From Sphingomonas canadensis (GTDB lineage Bacteria; Pseudomonadota; Alphaproteobacteria; Sphingomonadales; Sphingomonadaceae): a stretch of 64,000 nucleotides of DNA. A model generated the notes under the pieces. It searched no databases. It worked only from the letters and a program-made list of their open reading frames with translations, and was not told the origin of the DNA. A program made the translations under genes and the position numbers. Shown one piece after another: positions 1 through 8,382 of this stretch. The stretch is from assembly GCF_026013525.1 (NCBI RefSeq), contig NZ_JAPDRA010000010.1, positions 106,589-170,588 on the forward strand, given 5' to 3'. How positions within the stretch are numbered: position 1 is the first letter of the stretch; each line of letters opens with the position of its first letter.

Positions 1-364
1 CGCCGGCCGGCCCGCCGACGATGAATTCCCCCTCCAGGTATCGCTGCTTCGTGCCGCCGCTGGGCGTGATGTCCAGCGCCCAGATCCAGTTCACGTCGCC
101 GCCGGGCTCGGACGCATCCTCCACCAGCTCGATTTCATTTTCGGGAATCGACATGACGAACGTGCTGACCGGTGCGCCATCCTCGGTTGCAACGTCCGGG
201 GTCGTGAAGTTGAACTCCAGTTCCGGATCGCCCGGGGCGTCGTATCGCTGCCGCACCTCGCCCGCGATCGTCGCGCCCGTTAGGTCGAGCCCGACGATAC
301 GCACCGTCAACGTGAACGGCGTCGTGCGGACCGCCCGGAGGCGGACCGTTGCGGTCTTGATCAT
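1..364 (-). CDS. Phage baseplate/tail protein, BppU-like N-terminus (partial)
   Basis: The gene starts at ATG 364 with GGAG six bases upstream and runs off the window, so about 121 residues are visible. The visible part is beta-rich and acidic, opening with MIKTATVRLRAVRTTPFTLT and then alternating short hydrophobic strands. It resembles the N-terminal domain of phage baseplate upper proteins that join fibres to the tail tip. It lies directly after a tail-fibre-like gene at the distal end of the tail operon, which supports a role in the host-contact device. The family assignment is tentative because the C-terminus is missing. Confidence 0.6.
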   Translation of the reverse strand, partial: MIKTATVRLRAVRTTPFTLTVRIVGLDLTGATIAGEVRQRYDAPGDPELEFNFTTPDVATEDGAPVSTFVMSIPENEIELVEDASEPGGDVNWIWALDITPSGGTKQRYLEGEFIVGGPAG

Positions 365-389
365 CGATGTCTCCGGATGGTGCGGTGCG

Positions 390-977
390 CTACCAGGTGG
401 CGATCGGCGCGCGCAGCCAGGTGTTCGTGGCGGTGCAGACGTAGAAATAGGACGAATCGAACGCGATCTGCCCGGCTGCCCCGGTCGCCCCGGCGGAAGC
501 GGGCGGCGATACGATGCGCACCAGCACGGCGCTGTCGCTCATGTCGGTCGACGCCACGCTGCCAAGGTCGATCGTCGGGTTGCCCGATGCGCCGTCGCCG
601 TTGCTGACGGAGATCTTCGCGGATCCCGCCGCGATCGATCGCGCGGCCGCCGTGCCGCTGCCCGTGCGCGCGATCAGACCGTTCGCCGCGATCGCCGCGA
701 TCGCCGTCAGGTCGCTGTCCAGCGGCTGCTTGCCCGCCAGCGCGCTCGTCATCGTCGTCGCGAAATTCGGATCGTCGCCCAGCGCCGCCGCCAGCTCGTT
801 GAGCGTGTCGAGCGTCGATGGCGCGCTGTCGACGATCTTGGCGATGATATAGGTCGCCATCGCCGATGCCAGCCACGTCCGCAGCGTGGTGCCCTCGATG
901 CCGAAGATCTTGTCGCTGTCCGCCACGTCGCCGCCGGCGGCGACGCTGCCGACCGCGTCTGCAAGCTCGATCGCCAT
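390..977 (-). CDS. Phage tail fibre protein
   Basis: A 195-residue protein with GGAGG five bases before the ATG. Residues around 55-95 carry the repeat typical of tail fibres, with TLDTLNELAAALGDDPNFAT followed by an AGKQPLDSDLTAIAAI-type segment. The C-terminus is Ser/Ala/Gly-rich and ends with WLRAPIATW, a common closing motif of short fibre or tip proteins. It sits between the tail hub gene and a BppU-like gene, so it probably forms part of the receptor-binding tip. It is short for a fibre, so it may work with longer proteins encoded to the left. Confidence 0.8.
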   Translation of the reverse strand: MAIELADAVGSVAAGGDVADSDKIFGIEGTTLRTWLASAMATYIIAKIVDSAPSTLDTLNELAAALGDDPNFATTMTSALAGKQPLDSDLTAIAAIAANGLIARTGSGTAAARSIAAGSAKISVSNGDGASGNPTIDLGSVASTDMSDSAVLVRIVSPPASAGATGAAGQIAFDSSYFYVCTATNTWLRAPIATW

Positions 978-978
978 G

Positions 979-2883
979 TCAGCCTCCGAAGGTGATGTAT
1001 TCGCCGCCGTAGGTCAGCAGCTCGCCGCCCAGCGCAGCAAAGGGTGCGGCCGTGGTGCCCGCGAGCACGCCCGTGGTCACCGGCCCCAGCACCAGCCGCT
1101 CGCTGATCCCGATCGCGTACCGGTACTGGACCGATGCGACATAGGGCAGGCCCGCGCCGACGCTCGTATAGACGAAGCGCGTCGTGGTCGGCGGCATCAC
1201 CGCCGCGATCTCCCAGTCGGCCGGATCGACCGGCGCCGCCTCGCCCTGGTAGATCGAGAACACTACGCCCGTCGGCACGCCGTCCGGGACCGCGCCCTCG
1301 AACACCAGCGCCGGGATCGCGCTGCCGTCGCCCTCGATCGTGGCACCGTCGACGGTCCACTCGCCCGCTTCGGGCGGGCTCAGCTCGAACTCCGGAAGAT
1401 CGGTCACCGGCGCGGCCGTGCCCGTCTGCGCCAGCGCCCAGGCATGCTTCGAATCCGTCTCGGTGCGCAGCGTCAGCACGATCGACGCCGCCTCGGCGTC
1501 CAGCCGCCGGCGCAGCACCAGCACCTTCTTGCCCGCCAGCCAGCCAAAGAACGGCTCATTGGCGACCTGCAGGCAATCGCCCGCCCGGAAACCCATCCAG
1601 CGCAGCCTCAGCGGCAGCACGATCGGCCCCGCCTCGCGCCCGCGCGCCAGATGATATGCCGCGACCTGCGCCGCCTGCGCCGGCTGCTCGCCGGCCGGGC
1701 ACTGCACCAGCGGCATGTCCAGCTCGCGCGTGCGCTCGCCGCCGTCCTCCGCGATCCAGTCCTCGTTCTTGACCAGGCTGGCCGGCACGATCTCCCAGAA
1801 ATGATCCTCGCTGCGATAGCGCGGCACGATCCCGTTCAGCCGGTCGCGCCGCGGCTGCGACGTCGCGATCGAGCATTCGCCGATGACGTCCGCCGAGGTG
1901 ATCGTGGCAAGCGCCACCCGCGGCTGCTCGACGATGCACGAAAGCAGCGCGCCCTGGCGCACGGGCTCGCCGCCGCCTGCCTGGCACAGCGCCTTCAGCA
2001 CCTCCCACTTGCCGTCGCGGCTCGTCACCTGGCCGCCGGCAACCCAGCCGTTGTAATCGGCCACCGCCGCCGCATCGGCGAACGACGCGCGATCGATCGC
2101 GGAGATGTTCATCCCCACCCCGCCGACGCGGACATCGTCCGGCCCCTGGTGCCAGCCGATGGCATAGGTCGCCGCCAGGTCGAACGGGTTCTCGGTATAG
2201 GCCCAGGTCGTTTCGTCGTCCCAGCGCTGCGTTCCGCTGCCGCCGTCGAACGTCGAATCGTCGCGCGCCGAATAGCCCTTCACGCCCTCCATCAGCCGCG
2301 CCATCGCCGGGATCTGCGTGAAGGTGTTCTCGCCCTTTCCGTCGAATTCGAACGTGTCCATCACGGCCGCGTAGCCGGACAGCTTGTGCGCGCTCGACCA
2401 TCCGGGCGGCGTGCCGATCCCCGTCGAAAGCTGCGAAGCCTCCGGGCACGCGCCGAGCTGGAAATCGCTCCACAGCCGCCCGTTGAGCTCGCCCGTGGCG
2501 GCCGCGCCGCTATAGGACACCGCCTTCTTGTCGGCATAGGTCGCGGCGATCGCGTTCACCGGCCCGCAGCCCGAGAGCACGGTGACGATCGTGTCGTATT
2601 TGTTGTTCTTCCCGTGCGACTTCTTGTAGCGCAGATCTCCGCCCACCAGCGTGCGGCCGAACACGATCGGCACGCCGGCGTTGATGTCCGCGCGCCACTG
2701 CGTCTGCTGGCCCTGGACGGACGGGCCCGACGCCGTCATCGCCGCGGCGAAGTTGACGCCCAGCACCAGCGCCGACGCCGCGACCGCTCCGATGCCAGTA
2801 GCGGCCAGCAGCGACGTTCCCCCCGTCGGAATCGCCGCGGCGACCGCGAGCACGAAGCCCGCGATCTTCAGCGCCTTGGACAT
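979..2883 (-). CDS. Phage tail tip / central hub protein
   Basis: A 634-residue protein. The start at 2883 overlaps the stop of the upstream gene by one base (TGATG). The first 55 residues are hydrophobic and rich in Ala/Gly, as in J-like tip attachment proteins; the middle (about 310-470) holds hub-like segments, and the C-terminus (about 500-634) looks like a fibronectin-III-like domain. Position after the tape measure and two distal tail genes, and before the fibre, is the usual place of the baseplate hub. It probably closes the tail tube and carries the fibres. Enzymatic activity cannot be seen. Confidence 0.8.
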   Translation of the reverse strand: MSKALKIAGFVLAVAAAIPTGGTSLLAATGIGAVAASALVLGVNFAAAMTASGPSVQGQQTQWRADINAGVPIVFGRTLVGGDLRYKKSHGKNNKYDTIVTVLSGCGPVNAIAATYADKKAVSYSGAAATGELNGRLWSDFQLGACPEASQLSTGIGTPPGWSSAHKLSGYAAVMDTFEFDGKGENTFTQIPAMARLMEGVKGYSARDDSTFDGGSGTQRWDDETTWAYTENPFDLAATYAIGWHQGPDDVRVGGVGMNISAIDRASFADAAAVADYNGWVAGGQVTSRDGKWEVLKALCQAGGGEPVRQGALLSCIVEQPRVALATITSADVIGECSIATSQPRRDRLNGIVPRYRSEDHFWEIVPASLVKNEDWIAEDGGERTRELDMPLVQCPAGEQPAQAAQVAAYHLARGREAGPIVLPLRLRWMGFRAGDCLQVANEPFFGWLAGKKVLVLRRRLDAEAASIVLTLRTETDSKHAWALAQTGTAAPVTDLPEFELSPPEAGEWTVDGATIEGDGSAIPALVFEGAVPDGVPTGVVFSIYQGEAAPVDPADWEIAAVMPPTTTRFVYTSVGAGLPYVASVQYRYAIGISERLVLGPVTTGVLAGTTAAPFAALGGELLTYGGEYITFGG

Positions 2884-3323
2884 CAGCCGAATTCCCCCAG
2901 CCGCCACGCGGCCAGCCGCACATTGGCGCGCACGATCGCGCACCGCTCGCCGGCGGCAGGATGCTCGCTCCACATCAGCGCGGCGCCGTTGTTGAGCATC
3001 ACGCCGAATGCCCCAAACGGCGGCTCGCCCGGCACCTCGATCAGGTCGCCCAGGATCGCGTCCGCCGGCGCGATCCGGCGCAGCCCGCGCGCGTCGAGCA
3101 CCGCCGCCCCGCTGCCGCCGTTGCGGCGCAGGAACTTCGCCAGCCCCAGCTTCGAACGCCACTGCCCGGCATGGCCGACGGCACCGCCGTGGCCCATCTG
3201 CTGCAGGTGGAACACCATCATCTTGCCACAGTCGGCAAAATGATAATCCAGCTCGGCGCCGAGGAACCGGTTGCAGGTCACCAGCGTGCGGTCGCGCCGC
3301 TCGAACAGCGGGAGCCGCGTCAT
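2883..3323 (-). CDS. Phage distal tail protein, NlpC/P60-like (DUF6950-type)
   Basis: A 146-residue protein starting at ATG 3323 with a 4-base ATGA overlap with the gene upstream. The segment FADCGKMMVFHLQQMGH near residue 30 resembles the catalytic Cys region of NlpC/P60-type tail peptidases, and a later segment with GDLIEVPG...GVMLNNGAALMW fits the rest of the fold. In related siphophages and gene transfer agents a peptidase of this kind sits immediately before the hub gene and helps DNA cross the peptidoglycan. The His partner is not certain from sequence, so activity is inferred. Confidence 0.7.
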   Translation of the reverse strand: MTRLPLFERRDRTLVTCNRFLGAELDYHFADCGKMMVFHLQQMGHGGAVGHAGQWRSKLGLAKFLRRNGGSGAAVLDARGLRRIAPADAILGDLIEVPGEPPFGAFGVMLNNGAALMWSEHPAAGERCAIVRANVRLAAWRLGEFG

Positions 3324-3985
3324 GACCAGGGCTCGCTCAGCGCCCAGTCGCCACCCCCGCCGGTGCCCGATCCGGTCGAGGTGCCGCCCGTCGTGGCGGA
3401 CGAGTTGGGTTTCCCCTTCATCCCCCAATAGTCGTAATCGGTGATTCCGGTGACGTGCGCGAACCCCAGCTCGTCGGGCCACACGCGCTCGTGGAACGAT
3501 TGCGCCATTCGGATGCCCTCGTCCTCGAAATACAGCCCCTCCATCCCGCCGACGCACGTCAGGTCCACCATCAGCTTGCCCGGTCCGGTGCGGTGCAGCG
3601 GCACGTCGATCTCGCCGGCAAACAGCAGATAGGGCTCGCCGATCACCTCGCCGGTCGCGTCGTTGCGCGCGCCGACCTCCAGCCGCACCTGCGAACCCTG
3701 CACTGCCGGATCGCTCAGCTCCGCGGCCGCGGCATCGCTTGCCGGGAACAGCGTGAGCGGCAACGAAGGGGCCTCGTCTCCGGTCCCGTCCTCGAAATCC
3801 TCCAGGCCCCAGCCGGTCACCAGGTCCGCGACCTCGCCCGCCCACACATGCTCGCCGATCTGAAGCTCGGCCGCACCGTCCAGCAGCCGCAGCGTCTCAT
3901 CCGGCAGCGCGATCGTCAGCGCCGCGAAGACGGTGACGTTGTCGCCGGCAAGCGCGGCGTCCAGCGCCGGATGCAGCGCGGTCAC
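3320..3985 (-). CDS. Phage distal tail assembly protein (DUF2163-like position)
   Basis: A 221-residue protein starting with GTG at 3985, directly after the stop of the previous gene. It is acidic and beta-rich (segments such as EHVWAGEVADLVTGW), with a Gly/Ser/Thr-rich C-terminal tail. Its place between a distal tail protein and the NlpC-like gene matches the DUF2163-type tail protein of gene transfer agents and related siphophages. It is probably a baseplate ring component. The function is inferred from position and general composition rather than from a catalytic motif. Confidence 0.65.
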   Translation of the reverse strand: MTALHPALDAALAGDNVTVFAALTIALPDETLRLLDGAAELQIGEHVWAGEVADLVTGWGLEDFEDGTGDEAPSLPLTLFPASDAAAAELSDPAVQGSQVRLEVGARNDATGEVIGEPYLLFAGEIDVPLHRTGPGKLMVDLTCVGGMEGLYFEDEGIRMAQSFHERVWPDELGFAHVTGITDYDYWGMKGKPNSSATTGGTSTGSGTGGGGDWALSEPWS

Positions 3986-4573
3986 TCAACGCTCCTCAAT
4001 CGCGAACGAAAGGCCCACGGTCCGCGCCAGCTCCAGCGTCCACGAGAATTCGTCGCCGGTCAGCCAGCCCTCGATCGCCGGGTTCTTCAGCTCGACGCTC
4101 TCGCCGCCCGCCAGCACCGCGCGCAGCGGCGTGGTGAGCGCGATCGTGCCGTCGCCCGATGCGTCCAGGATCGTCTGCGCCGCCGCGAAATGCAGATAGG
4201 TCCGGCCGGATCGCACCACGTTGAGCGCCTGGCCCTCGCGGATCGCATAATTCGCCGCGGCGCCGGTGATCGGCAGCGACATGCCGCCGCTCACCGCCCC
4301 GTCCACCGTGGGAGCGCCCGGCGCGCCCACATTGAACTCCACCTGCGGATACAGCACACGCGCGCCCTGCTGCTTCGCCTGCTGCAGCCGGGCGATCCAG
4401 CGCCGCCCGTCCGGCTCGATCTCCTCGGGCGGCGCCACATATTCGATGCCGAAGCGCGTCCCCACGCGCCCCACGCGCGCGGTCGGCCCCGGGCCAGACG
4501 GGCGCTGCATCACGCCCCAGTCGATCAGGCGCACCGGAGCGGCCTGGCATTTCAGCGCGGTCAGGTCGATCAT
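3986..4573 (-). CDS. Phage distal tail protein
   Basis: A 195-residue protein with a 4-base ATGA overlap with the tape measure gene. It has no signal peptide or membrane segment. The central part (about 55-150) is beta-rich with a Gly/Pro-rich connector. Genes of this size directly after the tape measure usually encode the distal tail protein that joins the tube to the hub. I do not recognise a diagnostic motif, so the assignment rests on gene order. Confidence 0.6.
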   Translation of the reverse strand: MIDLTALKCQAAPVRLIDWGVMQRPSGPGPTARVGRVGTRFGIEYVAPPEEIEPDGRRWIARLQQAKQQGARVLYPQVEFNVGAPGAPTVDGAVSGGMSLPITGAAANYAIREGQALNVVRSGRTYLHFAAAQTILDASGDGTIALTTPLRAVLAGGESVELKNPAIEGWLTGDEFSWTLELARTVGLSFAIEER

Positions 4574-6921
4574 CGCCGGCGCAGGCTCCGCTGCGCGGCG
4601 CGGATGCTGTCACGCCGCACCGTCGTCACCGCCCCGGTCTGCGCAGCATCGCTCATCGCCTGGACCTGTGCCCAGAACTCGGAGACGGTCATCACGCCGT
4701 TGTTGTTGAATATCTGCGTCAGGTTGCGCCCGCCGCCCGGCCCGCCGCGATCGTTCGCCGGGGTGACGTGCAGCCGTTCGGTATCGCTCACCCAGGCGCG
4801 TGGCTGGCCGTTGATGCTCAGCAGGTTGCGATCGGTGCCGGGCAAGCCGCCAACGTCGAACGAGCCGCCGCTGGCGAGGCCTGGGGCGATACCGCCTCCG
4901 CCACCCCCGCCGAGAATGCTGAAGATGCCCGGAATCATCTTGCCGAGCCCCGCGCCAATGCTAGATAGCCCACCGCCGCCCCCGCCCCCGGGCAGCAGCG
5001 CCTCCGCCAGCGGCTTGATCAGCGTCTGCTGGATCATGATCCGGATCAGGTCCGCCACGATTTGCTTCGCCACCTGCGAGAACGCCTCGCCCAGTGACTT
5101 GGAACCCATGATCGCCTCGGTGATCCCGTCGTTCAGCGACCGCAGCCCGTCGACGGCGATGTTCTCATACGCCTCGTTGAGCTCCCCGGCGTCCTTGATC
5201 ATCCCGTCGATGTAGGTTTCGAGCGGGCCCATCGTCTGACGCTCGACCGTGGCCGACTTGCGCTTGTACTCGGCGTCGAGCGCGGCGAGCTTGGCGCGGG
5301 CGATATTCTTTTCGGTCTTGGTGCTTTCCTCTTTGGCGATCACCGCTTCCAGCGCGGCGCGGGCCATCTTCTTTTCCTGGTCCAGGATCTCCAGGCTGAT
5401 CCGGCGCCGCTCGCGCTGCGTGCGCGCCTGGTCGAGCTGGTCGCGCAGAGCGTCCATCTGGATTTCCATAGCGGCGCGCTTCATCGCCAGGTCCTGGTCG
5501 ATCAGTTCGGCCTGCTGCGCCTGCGCCTGTTTGGCCAGGAACGGGCTGAGCCCACTGCCTACCAGCAGTTCGTCCCCGCCCTCAGCGCCATAGCGCTTCT
5601 TCAGCAGGTCGATCAGCGCGGTCTTCTGCTCTTCCGTATAGTTCTTCTCGTTCAGGATCTGGCGCTTGCGCTCCTCGAACTCCATCAGGTTGAGGTCCGC
5701 CTGGAGTGCCGCCCGCTCTTCAAGGTCGGTCGTGATCGCGAGCTGATCCTGGAGCTGTTCGCGCCGGAATGCCTCCATCTGCGTTTCGAAACGCTGCCGA
5801 GCCTCCTCGGCCTCGCGTGCGGCGCGTTCGGCGTCTTTGTCGCTTTTGGGCTTTCGCTCGGTTTCTGGATTGCGAAAGACGGCGGAGAGCTTTCCTGTTT
5901 CCAGGGTTTTCCTGATCTCGTCTGCCGTGATGCCTTTGTAGCGAGATTCAGTCGCAGCAACGAGCGCGTCGCGGTAGTCCTGCGCCGTGATATTCAGCGA
6001 GGCGAGATCTTTATCGGTAAATCGATCGAGTACCGCGCTGGCATCCTTGCGCCCCGCAAGCACGGCTTCGACCGTGCCGCGCACATGGTTCCGCAGCCGG
6101 TTCGCATCACGCATGACAGTGGCGTCACCACCCTCTGCAAACCACGGCGCGATCATCATTGTTGTCAGGGAAGGGCCCACTCCGCGGGCGAACTTCATCG
6201 CCTCGTCCCTCTTCTGGAGGGATTCGTTGCGCAACTGCAGCTCGGTCAGCTTGATGTTCAGCAGCAGCAGGTCGTTCATCTTCTTCAGCTTGCCGCTGTT
6301 GAGATCGAACATCTGCCCCAGCACAGCCTGCGCATCGCTGAGGCCGTCGCTGGCGAGCGCCATCTTCTTGGTGGCGGTCTCCCCCTCGAAGAGCTTCGCG
6401 ACGAACGGTGCGAGCGCCACGGTCGCCGTAGTGAGCGCCAGGCCCCATGGCCCGCCCAGGAACCGCGCGAAGGCGGAAGTTCCGCCCGAAGCCATCTGGA
6501 TAGCCTGCGCCACATGCCCTGCCTGCGACGCGAATATCTGCATCGGCCGTGCGCCCATCGCGTACATCGTGGCGATATCGTTGAGCTGGAAGCTAAGCTG
6601 CTGCATGCCCATGCGCGACTGCGTGTTGGCCTGCGTGACCCGGTTGATCGACCCGATCTGTTGCTCGTACCGGGCGCGCAGTTGCTCGGTCTTAACCCTG
6701 TGCTCTTCGATCCCTATCGCCTGGGTCTTGAACCCAGCCGTTCCCCGCTTCAGCGCATTGTCGAGCAACTGCTGCTCGTTGTTGAACTTCGCCGTCGCCG
6801 CCGCGGCGGGGTCCAGCTCGCTCAATAGGCGCCGCAACGCGCCGCGCGAGCTTTCGATTGAGCTCAGAAAGCTGCTGCTCTCGCCCGCGATATAGGTGGT
6901 GAGATTGGCGATCGTCGCCAT
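4570..6921 (-). CDS. Phage tail length tape measure protein
   Basis: A 783-residue protein overlapping its neighbours by one and four bases. The N-terminal third contains the conserved stretch IATMYAMGARPMQIFASQAG (about residues 113-132) seen in prophage tape measure proteins (TMP_2 type). A hydrophobic segment follows (about 150-175), then long charged coiled coil (about 350-560) and a Gly-rich stretch near 640-680. It sets tail length and probably helps DNA exit. At about 1.5 angstrom per residue its length predicts a tail near 115-120 nm, a general rule for siphophages rather than a measurement. Confidence 0.93.
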   Translation of the reverse strand: MATIANLTTYIAGESSSFLSSIESSRGALRRLLSELDPAAAATAKFNNEQQLLDNALKRGTAGFKTQAIGIEEHRVKTEQLRARYEQQIGSINRVTQANTQSRMGMQQLSFQLNDIATMYAMGARPMQIFASQAGHVAQAIQMASGGTSAFARFLGGPWGLALTTATVALAPFVAKLFEGETATKKMALASDGLSDAQAVLGQMFDLNSGKLKKMNDLLLLNIKLTELQLRNESLQKRDEAMKFARGVGPSLTTMMIAPWFAEGGDATVMRDANRLRNHVRGTVEAVLAGRKDASAVLDRFTDKDLASLNITAQDYRDALVAATESRYKGITADEIRKTLETGKLSAVFRNPETERKPKSDKDAERAAREAEEARQRFETQMEAFRREQLQDQLAITTDLEERAALQADLNLMEFEERKRQILNEKNYTEEQKTALIDLLKKRYGAEGGDELLVGSGLSPFLAKQAQAQQAELIDQDLAMKRAAMEIQMDALRDQLDQARTQRERRRISLEILDQEKKMARAALEAVIAKEESTKTEKNIARAKLAALDAEYKRKSATVERQTMGPLETYIDGMIKDAGELNEAYENIAVDGLRSLNDGITEAIMGSKSLGEAFSQVAKQIVADLIRIMIQQTLIKPLAEALLPGGGGGGGLSSIGAGLGKMIPGIFSILGGGGGGGIAPGLASGGSFDVGGLPGTDRNLLSINGQPRAWVSDTERLHVTPANDRGGPGGGRNLTQIFNNNGVMTVSEFWAQVQAMSDAAQTGAVTTVRRDSIRAAQRSLRRR

Positions 6922-7460
6922 CAGCTGATCCGGCCCTGCTGGCGCAGCGAACGCACCGCCGCTGCGCTCAATCCGCGCTGCCCGGCTTTCAACCGCCCCG
7001 CGATCTTGGCCCGTTCGGCCTCGATCCCGTCGCGCAGCGTGTCTGCCGCGGCCGAGACCATCCCGTCCTTCATCTGCTCATAGATCGCGCTCGCCCAGGG
7101 CTGCTTGTGCTGCTTGCCCGAACGGTCGGTCCAGCCGAATTCGAGCATATAGGCCCAGAAGGCGTCGCCCGTGGTCACCTTGAACACGATGGCGTTTTCC
7201 TTCTTCGGCCGGACGGCGCCGACGCGGATATTCTCGGTCAGATGGCCGTAATAGGCCGATCGCTTCTCGCCGGACGCCAGCGTCCACGTCTTTTCGCGCG
7301 CGCCCGGGCGGAACGGCGCGCCTCGCGCCCAGGCATCCTGCAGAACGTCGGCACCAGCTCGGATCGCCTGCTTTCCGATGCGCGTCGCCACGGCTTCGCC
7401 GAGCTGCGCCAGCGCTGCGTCCAGCTCGCGCAGGCCCACCATGGCAATTCCCATCTGCAT
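6921..7460 (-). CDS. HK97 gp10-family head-tail/tail completion protein
   Basis: A 179-residue protein with GGAGG five bases before ATG 7460. It matches the HK97 gp10 family in layout: an N-terminal helix (LRELDAALAQLGEAVATRIG), then a loop-rich core with GHLTENIRVG and FWAYMLEFGW, and a long C-terminal helix. The family is involved in joining the tail terminator to the tube. In most HK97-like phages this gene lies next to the head-tail adaptor and DUF3168 gene; here it is displaced to just before the tape measure, with the cargo block in between. Confidence 0.85.
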   Translation of the reverse strand: MQMGIAMVGLRELDAALAQLGEAVATRIGKQAIRAGADVLQDAWARGAPFRPGAREKTWTLASGEKRSAYYGHLTENIRVGAVRPKKENAIVFKVTTGDAFWAYMLEFGWTDRSGKQHKQPWASAIYEQMKDGMVSAAADTLRDGIEAERAKIAGRLKAGQRGLSAAAVRSLRQQGRIS

Positions 7461-7480
7461 CGCGCCCTCCGAACGGCAAA

Positions 7481-7505
7481 AGGGCCGCCCCGGCGGGACG
7501 GCCCT
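7481..7505 (-). terminator. Hairpin with short U-run, terminator or attenuator
   Basis: On the minus strand a GGGCCG-type stem (arms at 7481-7487 and 7499-7505) is followed by TTTTGCC, just before the ribosome binding site of the gp10-family gene. It resembles a weak rho-independent terminator inside the late operon, which could lower transcription into the tape measure region. The loop is long and the U-run short, so read-through is expected. Confidence 0.5.
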
Positions 7506-7541
7506 GTAATTTTCAACGTGGCGCGGCCGTGCCGCGCGGAA

Positions 7542-7826
7542 TCAGGTGGCGGAAACCGGCTTCCGCTGCTCTCCCGGCTCTATCGGCCGCTCGATCGTGA
7601 TTTCCGGCAGGCCGGCCGCGATGATTCCGGCCAGCCGGTCGGCGCAGACCGACAGGATCGCCCGCGCCTGCTTGGGCGAGGTCGCGTCGCTCTCATCGGA
7701 GAGCTGGTTGACCATCCACTGCATCGCGTTCAGCAGATCCTCCAGCTCCTGGTACAGCTGCTCGTCCAGAAAATAGCCCTCTGCGCCGACTTCCGGCCAT
7801 TGGCCCACCCAGCTCAGGTCCGTCAT
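7542..7826 (-). CDS. Small acidic phage protein of unknown function
   Basis: A 94-residue protein starting at ATG 7826 with an ATGA overlap with the gene upstream. It opens with MTDLSWVGQWPEVGAEGYFL and then forms a long acidic helical region (about 25-75). No enzymatic motif or membrane segment is visible. It lies in the tail operon between the tail chaperone/cargo block and the gp10-family gene and is probably co-translated with its neighbour. I do not recognise it. Confidence 0.65.
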   Translation of the reverse strand: MTDLSWVGQWPEVGAEGYFLDEQLYQELEDLLNAMQWMVNQLSDESDATSPKQARAILSVCADRLAGIIAAGLPEITIERPIEPGEQRKPVSAT

Positions 7827-8113
7827 CGCCCGGCTCCGGTACGCTCGACGCGAATGGCGCCGGACACCGCCGGAATCCCGTCGATCGCGCGCCCGAGCTG
7901 GCGCCCGAGCACCAGGAACAGCGCGCCCAGGTCTTCCCGGGGCGTTTCCGGGGCGTGGTGCGCCTCCTCCGCGCCCTCGGGGCACGTCAGCGTCGCGAGC
8001 GCCGCCAGCGACCGGCGGAGCAGGTGCAGTTCGAACATGCCGGCGTCGGAAAGCGCATAATGCGCTTCCAGCACCGGATCGGCATGGATATGGGGTCGGG
8101 CAGCCTGTGGCAC
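7823..8113 (-). CDS. Small phage protein of unknown function
   Basis: A 96-residue protein. The start is chosen at GTG 8113 because GGAGGT lies five bases upstream; earlier starts lack a ribosome binding site. A helical core (about 14-40, LSDAGMFELHLLRRSLAALA) is followed by a His/Glu/Pro-rich linker and a C-terminal helix. It is the first gene of a two-gene unit joined by ATGA to the next. The region upstream holds the inverted repeat of the RHH gene, so both could share control. No family is recognised. Confidence 0.6.
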   Translation of the reverse strand: MPQAARPHIHADPVLEAHYALSDAGMFELHLLRRSLAALATLTCPEGAEEAHHAPETPREDLGALFLVLGRQLGRAIDGIPAVSGAIRVERTGAGR

Positions 8114-8178
8114 GGGGACCTCCGTGTGATGGGTTAGGGCCGTGGCGAGGGTGCAACCTTGCCATGGCCCGCTTTTTC

Positions 8179-8215
8179 TGCCAGCACAAACGCGCAATGT
8201 CAATTAGTGCTGGCA
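8179..8215. promoter_or_regulatory. Perfect 9-bp inverted repeat, candidate RHH operator
   Basis: TGCCAGCAC (8179-8187) and its exact reverse complement GTGCTGGCA (8207-8215) flank a 19-base spacer that contains the ATG of the small RHH protein. The site lies between divergent genes and has no U-run on either strand. Its position over a regulator's own start suggests an autoregulatory operator or a translational hairpin. This is inferred from symmetry and position. Confidence 0.5.
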
Positions 8216-8382
8216 TAAAAAAGAGAGGACGCCCGCCTACCGGCAAGGGCACTCAGATTGGCGTCCGCCTTCAGGGCGCAGACCTTAGCGCTGTGGACCA
8301 TTGGAGGGCGACGCAGCCGGACCTCCCGTCGCGCGCCGAGGCAATCCGCCGGCTGGTGCGTCAGGCGCTCGAAACGGATTGA
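8197..8382 (+). CDS. Ribbon-helix-helix (CopG-like) DNA-binding protein
   Basis: A 61-residue basic protein read against the surrounding late operon. After a basic N-terminus (IKKRGRPPTGKGTQ) comes TQIGVRLQGADLSAVDHW, a beta-strand/helix pattern, and the second helix SRAEAIRRLVRQALETD, which is typical of ribbon-helix-helix repressors. An exact inverted repeat surrounds its start. It overlaps the 3' end of the oppositely oriented lipoprotein gene by 98 bases. It probably controls the local cargo genes. The start at 8197 is preferred because earlier ATGs encode an unlikely N-terminus. Confidence 0.7.
   Translation: MSISAGIKKRGRPPTGKGTQIGVRLQGADLSAVDHWRATQPDLPSRAEAIRRLVRQALETD

Noticed and set aside
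886..3243. A 785-codon open frame on the plus strand
   Set aside because: It is antisense to tail hub and distal tail genes, is Arg/His/Ala-rich, has no domain and reflects GC-rich codon use in the real genes.
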